A stretch of DNA of 64,000 nt from Roseateles_B flavus (GCF_039872765.1 NZ_JBDPZC010000013.1:73956-137955), one strand, 5' to 3'. Counted from the stretch's first letter, positions 7,791-18,676 are shown. The notes: generated by a model from the sequence alone, not told the origin. Numbers and translations: made by a program.

Positions 7791-9302
7791 TCACAAGCCG
7801 CGGGCGTGCAGGCGGCGCACATGCAGCAGCTCGCCGTCCTGCTCCGTGGCCACCAGGGTGACGAGCTGGCCGTTGCTGCGCCGGCCCTTGAGCACATGGA
7901 TGCTGCGCGCCGGCATCCGGGGGCCCTGCTTGGCCGCCTGCAGCACATAGCTGCGCCGGCGCACCTGGCGGAGATCCAGGCCGCTCTCCTTTGCCATGGC
8001 ACGCAGCACCTTCTCGACCGGCGCGGCGGGCTCCTGCTGGCTGTCACGCAGCTGGGGCAGCGATCGGCCCAGGTTCAGGCCCTCACGCTCCAGCCGCTCG
8101 CGGCGCAGGCCCCGCACGCCGCGGTCCTGCACCTTGGCGAAGGCCGTCTTGAAGGCGCGGGTCTTGGCCAGGGCGTGGCTGGCAAAGCCCACCGGCTGAA
8201 GCGAGGGATCGCCCAGCAAGTAGAACTGCGCCAGGGTCTTGAGGTCCACCGGGTCAAGGTGGGTGCGCTCCCCCGCGAACTTCTGCCGCGCCTCCAGGGC
8301 GGCGCGGCCCAGCGAGGCGCCGGCCAGCACGCGCTGCAGGAAGTACTGGCAGATCAGGTCCGCGGAGCCGTTGCCCTCGCTCGGACCGTAGGCGATGGTG
8401 GTGCTGCCGAAGAAGCCGGAAGCGCCATCGGCCAGGTAGCTCAGTGCAATGCCCAGATGGCCTCCTGCGTCTTCGGGGTCGTAGAGTTGCGCGCCGTAGC
8501 AGCACTCGGCGGCAATCACCGTGCCCGCGCTGATGCGGTCGCGCAGCAGGCTGGCGCGGTGGGCCACCGGGTAGGCATCCCCCTGCTGGCCGAGGTACTC
8601 GGGGCTGGTGTCGCCGCCATGGCAGTTGATGAAATGAACCCTCGGCGCCAGCTCGGCCTTGCTCCAGCGCGGGCCCTGGGGCGGCGCGATCTTCAGTTGC
8701 TCGCCCTGCCCGAACAGGTTGCTGAGGCTCAGCCGCGTGGAGGCCTGCCACTCGGCGGCGCTCAGGCCGAAGTAGGCATGGAACTGCTCCCGCGGCAGGG
8801 GCTTGGCCCGCGCCGCGGCGCGGATCAGCTGCAGCAGCAGGTCCGGCTTGCTGGCGCCGGGGATGTCCGGCAGGCGGCCCACCACCCGGCTGGGCCCCTG
8901 GAAGCGCGCCGGGTCCGTGCTGTAGGGCGCCTCGCAGGCATAGGGCAGGTCGCTCGGCACGGTCTTGTCGGTGTCGCCATCATCGCCGGTGTAGGCCGGA
9001 TTGAGCAGGGGCACCAGGGGCAGCACGTCCTGGGCGCCCAGCAGCAGGAAGTAGTGCGGCGCCAGCGTGCCGGCCAGGCCGTCGATGGCGGCCTTGAGGG
9101 CCTTCGCATCCGTGCGGGCCACGGGGGCCAGGCCATGCGCCTTCATCGCCGCCGTCTCGTCCACGCTCAGCACCTGGGTGTCGATGCCTCGGCGCCGGTC
9201 GGCCGTCACCAGGGTCTTGAGGGCCGCATCGATGCGTTCGAGGCCGGCCTTGCCGTACTTGCTCTTCAGCGCGGCGCCGTGACGAAGAATCAGCTTGTCC
9301 AT
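7791..9302 (-). CDS. Gingipain-like (peptidase C25, clan CD) cysteine protease
   Basis: 503 residues, no signal peptide. The central region follows clan CD architecture: SDLPYA... SRVVGRLPDIPG (about 117-149) resembles the C25 'D-x-x-Y ... GR-(L/I)-P' segment; catalytic His228 is in F-I-N-C-H-G-G; the nucleophile is Cys267 or Cys268 in V-I-A-A-E-C-C-Y-G; and LLGDPSLQP (362-370) is the typical C25/CHAT closing motif. An N-terminal alpha/beta region (1-110) and a basic C-terminal domain (about 380-503) flank it. The lack of a secretion signal argues for an intracellular protease, unlike secreted gingipains. It is coupled to the 81-residue gene downstream. Substrate and trigger are unknown. Confidence 0.7.
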   Translation of the reverse strand: MDKLILRHGAALKSKYGKAGLERIDAALKTLVTADRRRGIDTQVLSVDETAAMKAHGLAPVARTDAKALKAAIDGLAGTLAPHYFLLLGAQDVLPLVPLLNPAYTGDDGDTDKTVPSDLPYACEAPYSTDPARFQGPSRVVGRLPDIPGASKPDLLLQLIRAAARAKPLPREQFHAYFGLSAAEWQASTRLSLSNLFGQGEQLKIAPPQGPRWSKAELAPRVHFINCHGGDTSPEYLGQQGDAYPVAHRASLLRDRISAGTVIAAECCYGAQLYDPEDAGGHLGIALSYLADGASGFFGSTTIAYGPSEGNGSADLICQYFLQRVLAGASLGRAALEARQKFAGERTHLDPVDLKTLAQFYLLGDPSLQPVGFASHALAKTRAFKTAFAKVQDRGVRGLRRERLEREGLNLGRSLPQLRDSQQEPAAPVEKVLRAMAKESGLDLRQVRRRSYVLQAAKQGPRMPARSIHVLKGRRSNGQLVTLVATEQDGELLHVRRLHARGL

Positions 9303-9410
9303 TCGATGAACTCCTGGTGAGTCGAAGCGCGCATTGTTGCGGTCGCGCGCCTGTCAGGACAAGGGCCTCTCCCTAGTTCATCCGGCCGCCCCATCCGGCC
9401 GGTGGGCCGC

Positions 9411-9440
9411 CGCACGGCCACATGGCGCACGGCCACATGG
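9411..9440. repeat. 15-bp tandem duplication upstream of the 9541 gene
   Basis: CGCACGGCCACATGG is present twice in perfect tandem (9411-9425, 9426-9440), followed by a partial third unit CGCA. It lies in the 238-base divergent intergenic region between the protease and the hypothetical gene at 9541, about 100 bases from that start. Confidence 0.8.
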
Positions 9441-9540
9441 CGCAGGGCCTGTCACCGGGACATCAAAGTCGCTGGGCATCATCCAGGCTCCGACGACCCG
9501 CCCCGCGCGGATTGCCCCCGACCTTCGCCCTGGAGCCCCC

Positions 9541-10065
9541 ATGAGACTGCAAAAGACCGATCTGGCCCGCCAGATGCTGGGCAGCCCCCGCCGCGACCTG
9601 CCGGCCGGCCATCGCATGCTGCTCATCACCGTGGACGGTCGCCGTGACCTGCGCCAGCTGCGCGAGCTGGCCCGCAACATGGGCCTGGACGCCAGCGTCG
9701 TCGAAGACCTCTACGGTCGCGGCCTGATCGCGCCGATGGAGGCCGATCTGCAGGCACAGCAGGAGGCGCACCGCGCGGCCGAGCGCGAGCGCGCCCATCG
9801 CGAGGCCCTGGCCCGTCAGCAGGCCGCCACGCAGCAGGCGCGACAGCTCGCGCGGGCCAAGCTCTACGCCATGGACCTGGTGGCGCGCATGCTGGTCGGC
9901 CAGGACGGCGAGCTGCGGGCCCTGGCCCGCCACATCGACAGCGAGGACGGCCTGCAGCTGTGGATCGAGGCCGCCGCCCAGCAGATCCGCGAGCGCTCCA
10001 GCGACGAGCGCGCCGAGCGCTTCAAGGCGCGTGTGCAGGAGGAGATGGGATTGGCGCTGGCCTGA
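9541..10065 (+). CDS. Hypothetical coiled-coil protein
   Basis: 174 residues with no recognised domain. The N-terminal part (about 20-60; LLITVDGRRDLRQLRELA... VEDLYGRGLI) looks like a small winged-helix or PilZ-linker-like segment of a type seen in Burkholderiales hypothetical proteins. The middle (about 65-108) is a strongly charged Ala/Gln/Glu/Arg coiled coil. The C-terminal 60 residues are helical and acidic. It has no signal peptide or membrane helix. The ATG at 9541 follows a GGAG. It is divergent from the C25-like protease and convergent with the solute-binding protein gene; no functional inference is justified. Confidence 0.7.
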   Translation: MRLQKTDLARQMLGSPRRDLPAGHRMLLITVDGRRDLRQLRELARNMGLDASVVEDLYGRGLIAPMEADLQAQQEAHRAAERERAHREALARQQAATQQARQLARAKLYAMDLVARMLVGQDGELRALARHIDSEDGLQLWIEAAAQQIRERSSDERAERFKARVQEEMGLALA

Positions 10066-10092
10066 GGGTGCGCGCAGGCCAGGGCACGGTGC

Positions 10093-10872
10093 TCAACGTC
10101 GCGCTGCCCGGGCCTGTGCGGCACGGTCCTGCAGGGCCTTGAGCTCGCCCGAGCTGCGCAGCGTCTCGAAGGCCGCGGCAAAGCGCTGGAACAGCGTCTC
10201 GTTGACCTGGCGGTTGAAGGCGAAATAGCAGCCATAGCCCTTCTGCAGCACGTGAGCCACCATCAGCTGGCCCGCGTCCAGGCCCAGACGGGCCGCTTGG
10301 TGCTGGTAAGGCAGGGACAGGCCCGCGACCATGTCCAGGTGACCGGCGTAGAGCATGCGCGTGGAGGTCTCGCTGCCGGGGGTCTGGTAGATGCTGCGCT
10401 CCGGCATGCCGGCCTCGCGCACCATCTTGCCGGCGGGCGAGCCCTTGATCACGCCGATGCGCAGGGCCTGGGCGTCCGGCGCATGGGGGCTGAAGTCCAC
10501 GCCGCTGCTGCGCAGCGTCATCACCACCAGATCGCAGTCGTCCAGCGGCCCGACCCAGCGGTACAGCGGCTCGCGGGCCGGCGTGCGCACAACGACGTAG
10601 AGAAAGCTGTTGGGCAAGTCCTCCACCGTCTTCAGGCCGCGGGCGAAGGGCTGGATGCTGCGCTGCACGCGCAGCCCGCTCTGCGCGGCCACGCGGTCCA
10701 GGACCTCGTTGGCCAGGCCGACAAAACGCCCGCGCTCGAGATAGGTGAAGGGCGGAACATCCTCGGTGATGCCCAGGAGATCACCGGCCCGCGCGGCCGG
10801 CATCGCGCCGGGCATCAGCGCCGCGGCTGACGCCAGCGCAGCGAGGCTCCGACGCCATGCAGGGACTTCCAT
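10093..10872 (-). CDS. Periplasmic solute-binding protein (SBP_bac_3-like)
   Basis: 259 residues. A signal peptide (about 1-29, ending A-R-A) is followed by a type II periplasmic binding fold: ITEDVPPFTYLERGRFVGLANEVLDRVA opens lobe 1, and IGVIKGSPAGKMVRE and YAGHLDMVAGLSLPY correspond to the usual hinge and ligand-contact segments of amino-acid-binding proteins. GGGAGG fits ATG 10872 better than ATG 10875. No ABC permease or ATPase genes adjoin, so it is an orphan; such proteins may act as sensors or pair with distant transporters. The ligand is unknown. Confidence 0.8.
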   Translation of the reverse strand: MEVPAWRRSLAALASAAALMPGAMPAARAGDLLGITEDVPPFTYLERGRFVGLANEVLDRVAAQSGLRVQRSIQPFARGLKTVEDLPNSFLYVVVRTPAREPLYRWVGPLDDCDLVVMTLRSSGVDFSPHAPDAQALRIGVIKGSPAGKMVREAGMPERSIYQTPGSETSTRMLYAGHLDMVAGLSLPYQHQAARLGLDAGQLMVAHVLQKGYGCYFAFNRQVNETLFQRFAAAFETLRSSGELKALQDRAAQARAARR

Positions 10873-10989
10873 CATTGCCTCCCGGACGTCCGCACGCGCC
10901 CACGGGGCCGCATTGGGCGTCAGCGGACGCCTGCGGTCAAGCGCGGGACTGCCCCAGTGGCAGGCCCGCGGCGCGGGGCGCCTCAGCCC

Positions 10990-11901
10990 TCAGCCCTGGC
11001 GCTTGGCCAGCAGCGCGCGCGCCACGCGCGAGACCGGCGGGCGGCCCAGCTGCTCGGAGATGTAGGCGCCAGCGTCGACCAGCTTGTCCAGATCGATGCC
11101 GGTCGAGATGCCCAGCCCGTTGAGCAGGAAGACCACGTCCTCGGTGGCCACATTGCCCGTGGCGCCCTTGGCATAAGGGCAGCCGCCCAGGCCTGCCACG
11201 CTGGCGTCGAACGTGTGGATGCCCATCTCCAGGCAGGCGTAGATGTTGGAGAGCGCCTGACCGTAGGTGTCGTGGAAATGGCCGCTGACCTCGTGCAGCG
11301 GGTAGTGCTTCAGCGCCCGCTCCATCGCGGCCTGCACGCGCCGGGGCGTGCCCACGCCGATGGTGTCGGCCACGCCGAGGTGGTCCACGCCGATGTCCTT
11401 CATCAGCTGCACGACGCGCTCGACCTGGTCCGGCGAGATCTCGCCCTCGTAGGGGCAGCCCAGCGCGCAGGACAGGGCGCCGCGCACCTTGAGGCCGGCG
11501 GCATGCGCGGCCTCCACCACCGGGGCGAAGCGCTCGATGCTCTCGGCCACGCTGCAGTTGATGTTCTTCTGGCTGAAGGCCTCGGAGGCCGCGCCGAAGA
11601 CCACGATCTCGTCGGGCTTCGTGGGCAGCGCCGCTTCCAGGCCCTTCATGTTCGGCGTCAGCACGCTGTAGCGCACGCCGGGGTGGCGTTCGAGGGCGGC
11701 CATCACCGCCGTGTTGTCGCCCATCTGCGGCACCCACTTGGGGCTGACGAAGCTGGTGACCTCGATGTTCTTCAGGCCGGCGTCCTGCAGCATCGAGACC
11801 AGCCGGGCCTTGTGCTCGGTGGCGACGGGCTGCTTCTCGTTCTGCAGGCCGTCGCGGGGGCCCACATCGACGAGGGTGACACGGTGAGGCAGGGTGCTCA
11901 T
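10990..11901 (-). CDS. liuE: Hydroxymethylglutaryl-CoA lyase
   Basis: 303 residues. Cleaves HMG-CoA to acetyl-CoA and acetoacetate, the last step of leucine catabolism. VTLVDVGPRDGLQNEKQ (8-24) is the family's N-terminal metal/substrate motif, GLGGCPYAKGATGNVATEDV (about 232-251) contains the catalytic Cys signature, and HFHDTYG (about 203-209) supplies metal ligands. It starts 19 bases after mccA and is last in the minus-strand leucine/biotin block. The next gene downstream (the solute-binding protein) is also minus-strand but separated by about 117 bases. Confidence 0.95.
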   Translation of the reverse strand: MSTLPHRVTLVDVGPRDGLQNEKQPVATEHKARLVSMLQDAGLKNIEVTSFVSPKWVPQMGDNTAVMAALERHPGVRYSVLTPNMKGLEAALPTKPDEIVVFGAASEAFSQKNINCSVAESIERFAPVVEAAHAAGLKVRGALSCALGCPYEGEISPDQVERVVQLMKDIGVDHLGVADTIGVGTPRRVQAAMERALKHYPLHEVSGHFHDTYGQALSNIYACLEMGIHTFDASVAGLGGCPYAKGATGNVATEDVVFLLNGLGISTGIDLDKLVDAGAYISEQLGRPPVSRVARALLAKRQG

Positions 11902-11920
11902 GAAGGACTCCTTTGCAGAC

Positions 11921-13921
<2,001 letters not shown>

Positions 13922-14180
13922 GGCGGTGACTCCGGTTTTCTTTTGGTCAGCGGGCGGCCGGTAAGCCGCAGTGTGCATCTGAAGGGCTGGATGGCCTCTT
14001 GGATCCAAAGACTCAGTTCGAGTGGCAGAACAGCTTGCAAAGCGCTGACTTGAGTCCAGCGGCGCCCGAGGATCCGGCTTTGCCGGGCCTACGGTCAACC
14101 TTGCAGGCCGCGTCGCGCCCAAGGGCTCGACTCTTCGCTAGGCTGGACAGGACCACTGGACCTGTCCGGTCCGGGCTCAG

Positions 14181-14194
14181 CCCCCTCGAGGGGG
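14181..14194. repeat. CCCCCTCGAGGGGG palindrome after bioB
   Basis: Perfect 14-bp palindrome, 25 bases beyond the bioB stop, inside the 297-base gap 13922-14218. The same palindrome recurs at 18663-18676 after liuC, with similar G/C-rich flanks. Apart from this repeat and short imperfect dyads, the gap shows no gene; it must hold the mccA promoter. Confidence 0.8.
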
Positions 14195-14218
14195 CCGGCG
14201 AAGCCGGTAGGGCGAGGC

Positions 14219-15319
14219 TCAAGCCGCGGCGCTGCAGCCGCGCAGGGTGCCGACAGGTGCCGGCTCGGCGGCATTCAGGCGGATCTTGGCTTCCTTGCCG
14301 TGGCCTTCCGACAGCTCGGCTTCCGTGGCGCAGTGCATGCCCAGGCGGTCCAGCAGCGCGCGGTCCTTCTCGGCCTGCGGGTTGGAGGTGGTCAGGAGCT
14401 TGTCGCCGTAGAACATGCTGTTGGCGCCGGCCAGGAAGCACAGGGCCTGCAGGCTCTCCGGCATTTCCTCGCGGCCGGCCGAGAGGCGGACCATGGCGCG
14501 CGGCATGATGATGCGGGCCACGGCGATGGTGCGCACGAACTCGAAGGGATCGAGCTGGGCCGTGCCGGACAGCGGCGTGCCCTCGACCTGCACCAGGTTG
14601 TTGATGGGCACGGACTCCGGATACGGGTCCAGATTGGCCAGCTGCACCAGCAGGCCGGCGCGCTCGCGGCGGGTCTCGCCCAGGCCCACGATGCCGCCGG
14701 AGCAGACCTTCAGGCCCTGGGCGCGCACGCGCTCCAGGGTGTCCAGGCGGTCCTGGTAGGTGCGGGTGGTGATGATCTGGCCGTAGAACTCGGGCGAGGT
14801 GTCGAGGTTGTGGTTGTAGTAGTCCAGGCCCGCACTCTTCAGCTTCTCGGCCTGGCCATCCGCCAGCATGCCGGCAGTGAGGCAGGTCTCCAGGCCCAGG
14901 GCCTTGACCTCGGAGATCATCTCGCCGATGGCCTCGATGTGGCGCTCCTTGGGCGAGCGCCAGGCGGCGCCCATGCAGAAGCGGGTCGCGCCGTTGGCCT
15001 TGGCGGCGCGGGCGGCTTCCATCACCTCCTGCAGCGGGATCAGCTTCTCGGCCTTGAGGCCGGTGTCGAAGTGGGCCGACTGCGGGCAGTAGGCGCAGTC
15101 CTCCTCGCAGCCGCCGGTCTTGATGGACAGCAGCGTCGAGAGCTGGATCGCGTTGGCATCGAAGTGCTCGCGGTGCACCTGCTGGGCGCGGAAGAGCAGG
15201 TCGTTGAAGGGCAGCTCGAAGAGCGCCGCGACCTCGTTGACCGTCCAGGGCTTGGCGTTGCGGCGCTCGGCGTCGGTGGTGGGCGTCAGCGACTGGATCT
15301 GGTTGGTGGTCTGGGTCAT
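14219..15319 (-). CDS. bioB: Biotin synthase
   Basis: 366 residues. Radical-SAM enzyme that inserts sulfur into dethiobiotin to make biotin. The 4Fe-4S cluster motif C-x3-C-x2-C is visible in KTGGCEEDCAYCPQS (about 67-81). The 2Fe-2S and substrate region follows (GAAWRSPKERH, YYNHNLDTSPEFY, SGGIVGLGE). The C-terminal tail is slightly longer than in E. coli. It starts 2 bases after the bioD stop, so the genes are translationally linked. It is last of four biotin genes in the operon. Confidence 0.97.
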   Translation of the reverse strand: MTQTTNQIQSLTPTTDAERRNAKPWTVNEVAALFELPFNDLLFRAQQVHREHFDANAIQLSTLLSIKTGGCEEDCAYCPQSAHFDTGLKAEKLIPLQEVMEAARAAKANGATRFCMGAAWRSPKERHIEAIGEMISEVKALGLETCLTAGMLADGQAEKLKSAGLDYYNHNLDTSPEFYGQIITTRTYQDRLDTLERVRAQGLKVCSGGIVGLGETRRERAGLLVQLANLDPYPESVPINNLVQVEGTPLSGTAQLDPFEFVRTIAVARIIMPRAMVRLSAGREEMPESLQALCFLAGANSMFYGDKLLTTSNPQAEKDRALLDRLGMHCATEAELSEGHGKEAKIRLNAAEPAPVGTLRGCSAAA

Positions 15320-15321
15320 GG

Positions 15322-16044
15322 TCAGGGTTCCTGGACTTGCCGCACAGCCTGCAGCAGGGCCGCTGGCGTCAGCGAGAAATGCGCGGCGACGGCCGCGGGA
15401 GAAGGATCGGGAAGGCGGGGCACGTGGCCCCAGCAGGGCGCCCCAAGGCGGGCGGCCAGCGCGGCGACATTGTCGACCACATGCGGCTGATGCGGATCCG
15501 CCGTGTTGGCCACCCAGCCGGCCAGGCGCAGGCCGCGGGCGCGGACGGCCTCGGCCGTCAGCAGCGCGTGGTTGATGCAGCCCAGGCGCAGGCCCACGAC
15601 CAGCAGCACGGGCAGGGCGAGGTCCACGGCGAGGTCGGCGGTGTCATAGCCGTCGTTGAGGGGCACGCGGAAGCCGCCCACGCCTTCGACCAGGGCCAGC
15701 TCGCCGAGCCGGGCGCTGGCGCGGATGGCAGCCAGCAGCGGTTCGCGGTCCAGCGTCTTGCCTTCAAGACGTGCCGCGATGTGCGGCGCGCAGGGCTCAC
15801 GGAACTGCACGGGACCCACCTGCGCGGGCGTCAGGCCCAGGCGCTGGGCGGCGTGCAGCTGCTGCACGTCCTCGTTGACCCACTGGCCTTGCGCGTCCTG
15901 CACCTGGCCCGCGGCCAGGGACTTCACCGGCACCACGCGCGCACCGGCCTCGGCCAGGGCGTGGGTGAGCCCCGCGGTGATGCAGGTCTTGCCGATCTCG
16001 GTGTCGGTGCCGGTGATGAACAGGCCCTGGAAGCGGACGCTCAT
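15322..16044 (-). CDS. bioD: Dethiobiotin synthetase
   Basis: 240 residues. ATP-dependent carboxylation of 7,8-diaminopelargonate to dethiobiotin. The P-loop is near the N-terminus (FITGTDTEIGKTCITAGL, about 7-24), followed by VEGVGGFRVPL (about 118-128) and a nucleotide-specificity region near WVANTADP. The ATG at 16044 overlaps the bioF stop (ATGA). It lies between bioF and bioB in the compact bio operon. Confidence 0.95.
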   Translation of the reverse strand: MSVRFQGLFITGTDTEIGKTCITAGLTHALAEAGARVVPVKSLAAGQVQDAQGQWVNEDVQQLHAAQRLGLTPAQVGPVQFREPCAPHIAARLEGKTLDREPLLAAIRASARLGELALVEGVGGFRVPLNDGYDTADLAVDLALPVLLVVGLRLGCINHALLTAEAVRARGLRLAGWVANTADPHQPHVVDNVAALAARLGAPCWGHVPRLPDPSPAAVAAHFSLTPAALLQAVRQVQEP

Positions 16045-17270
16045 GCCGCCGCCCTTTCCATGTCGGCCGCTGCAGTTTCGAGCGCGGCCAGCAGGCGATC
16101 GACGTCGGCCGCGGTATGCGTCGCGCACAGCGTGATGCGCAGGCGCGCCTCGCCCACGGCGACGGTCGGCGGACGGATGCCGGGCACCCGCAGGCCTTCG
16201 CGCTCCAGGCGCGCGGCCAGCTGCATCACCTCGGCATTGCCGCCCACGATCAGCGGGCGCACGGGTGTCTCGCTGGGCGCCAGACGCCAGGGCAGGCCGC
16301 GGTGGCGCTTGAGCAGGGCCTTGATGCCTTGGGCCAGCTGCTGCTGCAGGGCCTTCAGGTGCTCGCGGCGCGCCTGGCCGATCTCGCTCTCGATGAGGTC
16401 GAAGCTGGTCAGCAGCGCATGCTCCACGGCGGGCGGCGAAGCGGTCGAGAAGATGTAGTTGCGCGCCGCCTGCAGCAGGTACTCGGTGATGCTCTCGTGA
16501 GCGACGACGAAGGCGCCGGCCAGGCCCGCGGCCTTGCCCAGGGTGCCGACGAGGATCAGGCGCTCGCTGCGCAGGTCGAAGTGCTCCAGCGAGCCCCGGC
16601 CCTTCGCACCCAGCACGCCGAAGCCATGGGCGTCATCCACGATCAGCCAGGCGTCGAACGCCTCGGCCAGTGCCAGCAGCGCGGGCAGCGGGGCGATGTC
16701 GCCGTCCATGCTGAAGACGGCATCGGTGACGATCAGCTTGACCTTGGCCGTGCTGGCCGCCAGCAGGTCGCGCAGGCCGGCGACGTCGGCATGGCCGTAG
16801 CGCGTGGTCCTGGCGCGGGCCAGGCGCGTGCCGTCGATCAGGGAGGCGTGGTTGAGGCTCTCGGAGAAGATCTCTGCCTCGACGTCGCCCAGCGCCGTCA
16901 CCACGGCCAGATTGGCCATGTAGCCGGTGCAGAAGCCCAGCGCGCGGGCGTGGGGGATGTGGGGCGAGAACCAGTCGGCCAGGGTGTCGGTCACGCGCTT
17001 GTGCGCGACCGAATGGCCGCTGACCAGGGGCGAGGCACCGCTGCCGCCGCCATAGAGCCGCGCGCCTTCGGCCAGAGCCTCGGCGATGCGCGGATGGGCG
17101 GCCAGGCCCAGGTAGTCATTGCTGCAGAACATCAGCAGCTCGCGGGCAATGCCATCGGCGCCGCGCACGGTCTGGTGCGGCGCGGTCGGGCTTTCCGCCT
17201 CGCGCAGGAAGCGGGTCAGGGACTGCGCTTCAATGGCGCGCAGCTTGGATTGCAGGTGATCAATCAGCAT
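16041..17270 (-). CDS. bioF: 8-amino-7-oxononanoate synthase
   Basis: 409 residues. PLP enzyme that condenses pimeloyl-ACP/CoA with L-alanine in biotin synthesis. Family motifs: CSNDYLGLAAHPRI (about 49-62), GGGSGASPLVSGHS (73-86), DDAHGFGVLG (about 217-226) and the PLP lysine in GTLGKAAGLAGAF. It overlaps bioA by 11 bases and bioD by 4, so all are read from one message. Confidence 0.95.
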   Translation of the reverse strand: MLIDHLQSKLRAIEAQSLTRFLREAESPTAPHQTVRGADGIARELLMFCSNDYLGLAAHPRIAEALAEGARLYGGGSGASPLVSGHSVAHKRVTDTLADWFSPHIPHARALGFCTGYMANLAVVTALGDVEAEIFSESLNHASLIDGTRLARARTTRYGHADVAGLRDLLAASTAKVKLIVTDAVFSMDGDIAPLPALLALAEAFDAWLIVDDAHGFGVLGAKGRGSLEHFDLRSERLILVGTLGKAAGLAGAFVVAHESITEYLLQAARNYIFSTASPPAVEHALLTSFDLIESEIGQARREHLKALQQQLAQGIKALLKRHRGLPWRLAPSETPVRPLIVGGNAEVMQLAARLEREGLRVPGIRPPTVAVGEARLRITLCATHTAADVDRLLAALETAAADMERAAA

Positions 17271-18588
17271 CGGAGTCAGGGAAGAGATCGGCCAGGGTGC
17301 GACGCACCGCCTCCGCCAGCCAGCGCGCCACCTGGGCGTCGATCAGGTAGGGCGGCATCAGGTAGACCGTGCGGCCAATGGGGCGGATCAGCAGTTCATG
17401 CCGCCGCGCGGCCAGGTGGAAGGCCTCGGCAAAGCCCGCAGGCGCCTCCTCCACGTCAAAGGCCAGAATCATGCCCTGCTGGCGCAGATGGGCCACGCGC
17501 GCATGCTTCGCCAGCGGGGCAAAGGCCTCGGCCAAATGCGAAGCCTGTTCTGCGTTGTGCTGGAGCTGGCCGGCATCGAAGCGGTCCAGCACGGCATTGG
17601 CCGCTGCACAGGCGAGTGCGTTGCCGGTGTAGGAGTGCGAATGCAGGAAGCCGCGGGTGACGTCCTCGGACCAGAAGGCGCGGTAGACGGCGTCGGTGGT
17701 GAGCACCAGCGACAAGGGCAGCGTGCCGGCGGTGATGCCCTTCGAGAGCAGGATGAAGTCGGGCCACTGGTCGTGCGCGGCCGGCTGCGTGTGCTGCCAC
17801 GCAAAGAACTGCCCCGTACGCCCGCAGCCCACGGCGATCTCGTCGGCGATCAGGTGCACGCCGAATTCGCGGGTCATCGCGCGCACCTGGCGCAGGTAGT
17901 TCGGCGAATGCATCACCATGCCGGCCGCACCCTGTACCAGGGGCTCGAGGATCACGGCGGCGATGTGGCCATGGCGCTCGGCCAGCAGTGTGCGCAGCGC
18001 GGTCAGTGCTGCGGCCTCGTTGCCCAGGCGGCTGTCGGGCGAGTCCACGATGTGGGCGCGCATCAGCAGGGGGTCGTAGGCATCGCGGAAGATGGCGACG
18101 TCGGTCACGGCCAGCGCACCGATGGTCTCGCCGTGGTAGCCGTTCCTGAGGCACACGAACTCGCGCTTCTCGGCCTGGCCCAGGTTGCGCCAGCTGTGGA
18201 AGCTCTGCTTCAGCGCGATCTCCACCGCGCTGGCGCCGTCGCTGCCGAAGAAGACGTGGCCCAGCGCGGCGCCCGTGCGCGCGCTCAGACGCTCGGCCAG
18301 GCGGATGGCGGGCTCATGCGTGCAGCCGGCCAGCATCACATGCGGCAGGGTGTCCAGCTGCTGCTTGATGGCGGCGTTGATGCCGGCGTCCGCATGACCG
18401 AAGAGGTTGACCCACCAGGAGCTGTTGGCGTCGAAGTAGCGGTGGCCGTCGAAGTCGAAGAGCCAGGGCCCCTCGCCGCGGGCGATGGGCAGGGGCGGCA
18501 CGCGTTCGGCGCGCGCCATCTGCGTGCAGGGGTGCCACACCGCGTCGAGGCTGCGGCGTTGCAGCAAATGTGTCTGGCTTGGGTTCAT
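17260..18588 (-). CDS. bioA: Adenosylmethionine-8-amino-7-oxononanoate aminotransferase
   Basis: 442 residues. PLP aminotransferase that makes 7,8-diaminopelargonate using S-adenosylmethionine. N-terminal VWHPCTQMARAE and SSWWVNLFGHADAGIN are BioA-specific; PLP lysine in ILLSKGITAGTLPLS; GNALACAAANAVLD in the C-terminal part. GGAAAG is spaced best for ATG 18588 (alternatives 18594 and 18612). First of the bioA-F-D-B run, about 115 bases downstream of liuC on the same strand. The pimelate-forming genes bioC and bioH are not in the window. Confidence 0.95.
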   Translation of the reverse strand: MNPSQTHLLQRRSLDAVWHPCTQMARAERVPPLPIARGEGPWLFDFDGHRYFDANSSWWVNLFGHADAGINAAIKQQLDTLPHVMLAGCTHEPAIRLAERLSARTGAALGHVFFGSDGASAVEIALKQSFHSWRNLGQAEKREFVCLRNGYHGETIGALAVTDVAIFRDAYDPLLMRAHIVDSPDSRLGNEAAALTALRTLLAERHGHIAAVILEPLVQGAAGMVMHSPNYLRQVRAMTREFGVHLIADEIAVGCGRTGQFFAWQHTQPAAHDQWPDFILLSKGITAGTLPLSLVLTTDAVYRAFWSEDVTRGFLHSHSYTGNALACAAANAVLDRFDAGQLQHNAEQASHLAEAFAPLAKHARVAHLRQQGMILAFDVEEAPAGFAEAFHLAARRHELLIRPIGRTVYLMPPYLIDAQVARWLAEAVRRTLADLFPDSDAD

Positions 18589-18662
18589 GCGCATCTTTCC
18601 ATCCCGCGGCATTCCGCCCGCGCGCAGCCCGGAGATCCGGCTCCGCCGGGCTCTCGGGCTGG

Positions 18663-18676
18663 CCCCCTCGAGGGGG
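18663..18676. repeat. CCCCCTCGAGGGGG palindrome after liuC
   Basis: Second copy of the 14-bp palindrome also seen at 14181-14194, here 27 bases past the liuC stop and upstream of bioA. Both copies sit just after a minus-strand gene, but neither has a U-run expected of an intrinsic terminator. Confidence 0.8.

Noticed and set aside
13922..14218. Extra copies of the TetR operator before mccA
   Set aside because: ACTC/GAGT and GACTTGAGTC-like strings near 14010-14055 share only half-site letters with TGAGTTCAACTCA and are not in the same orientation or spacing.
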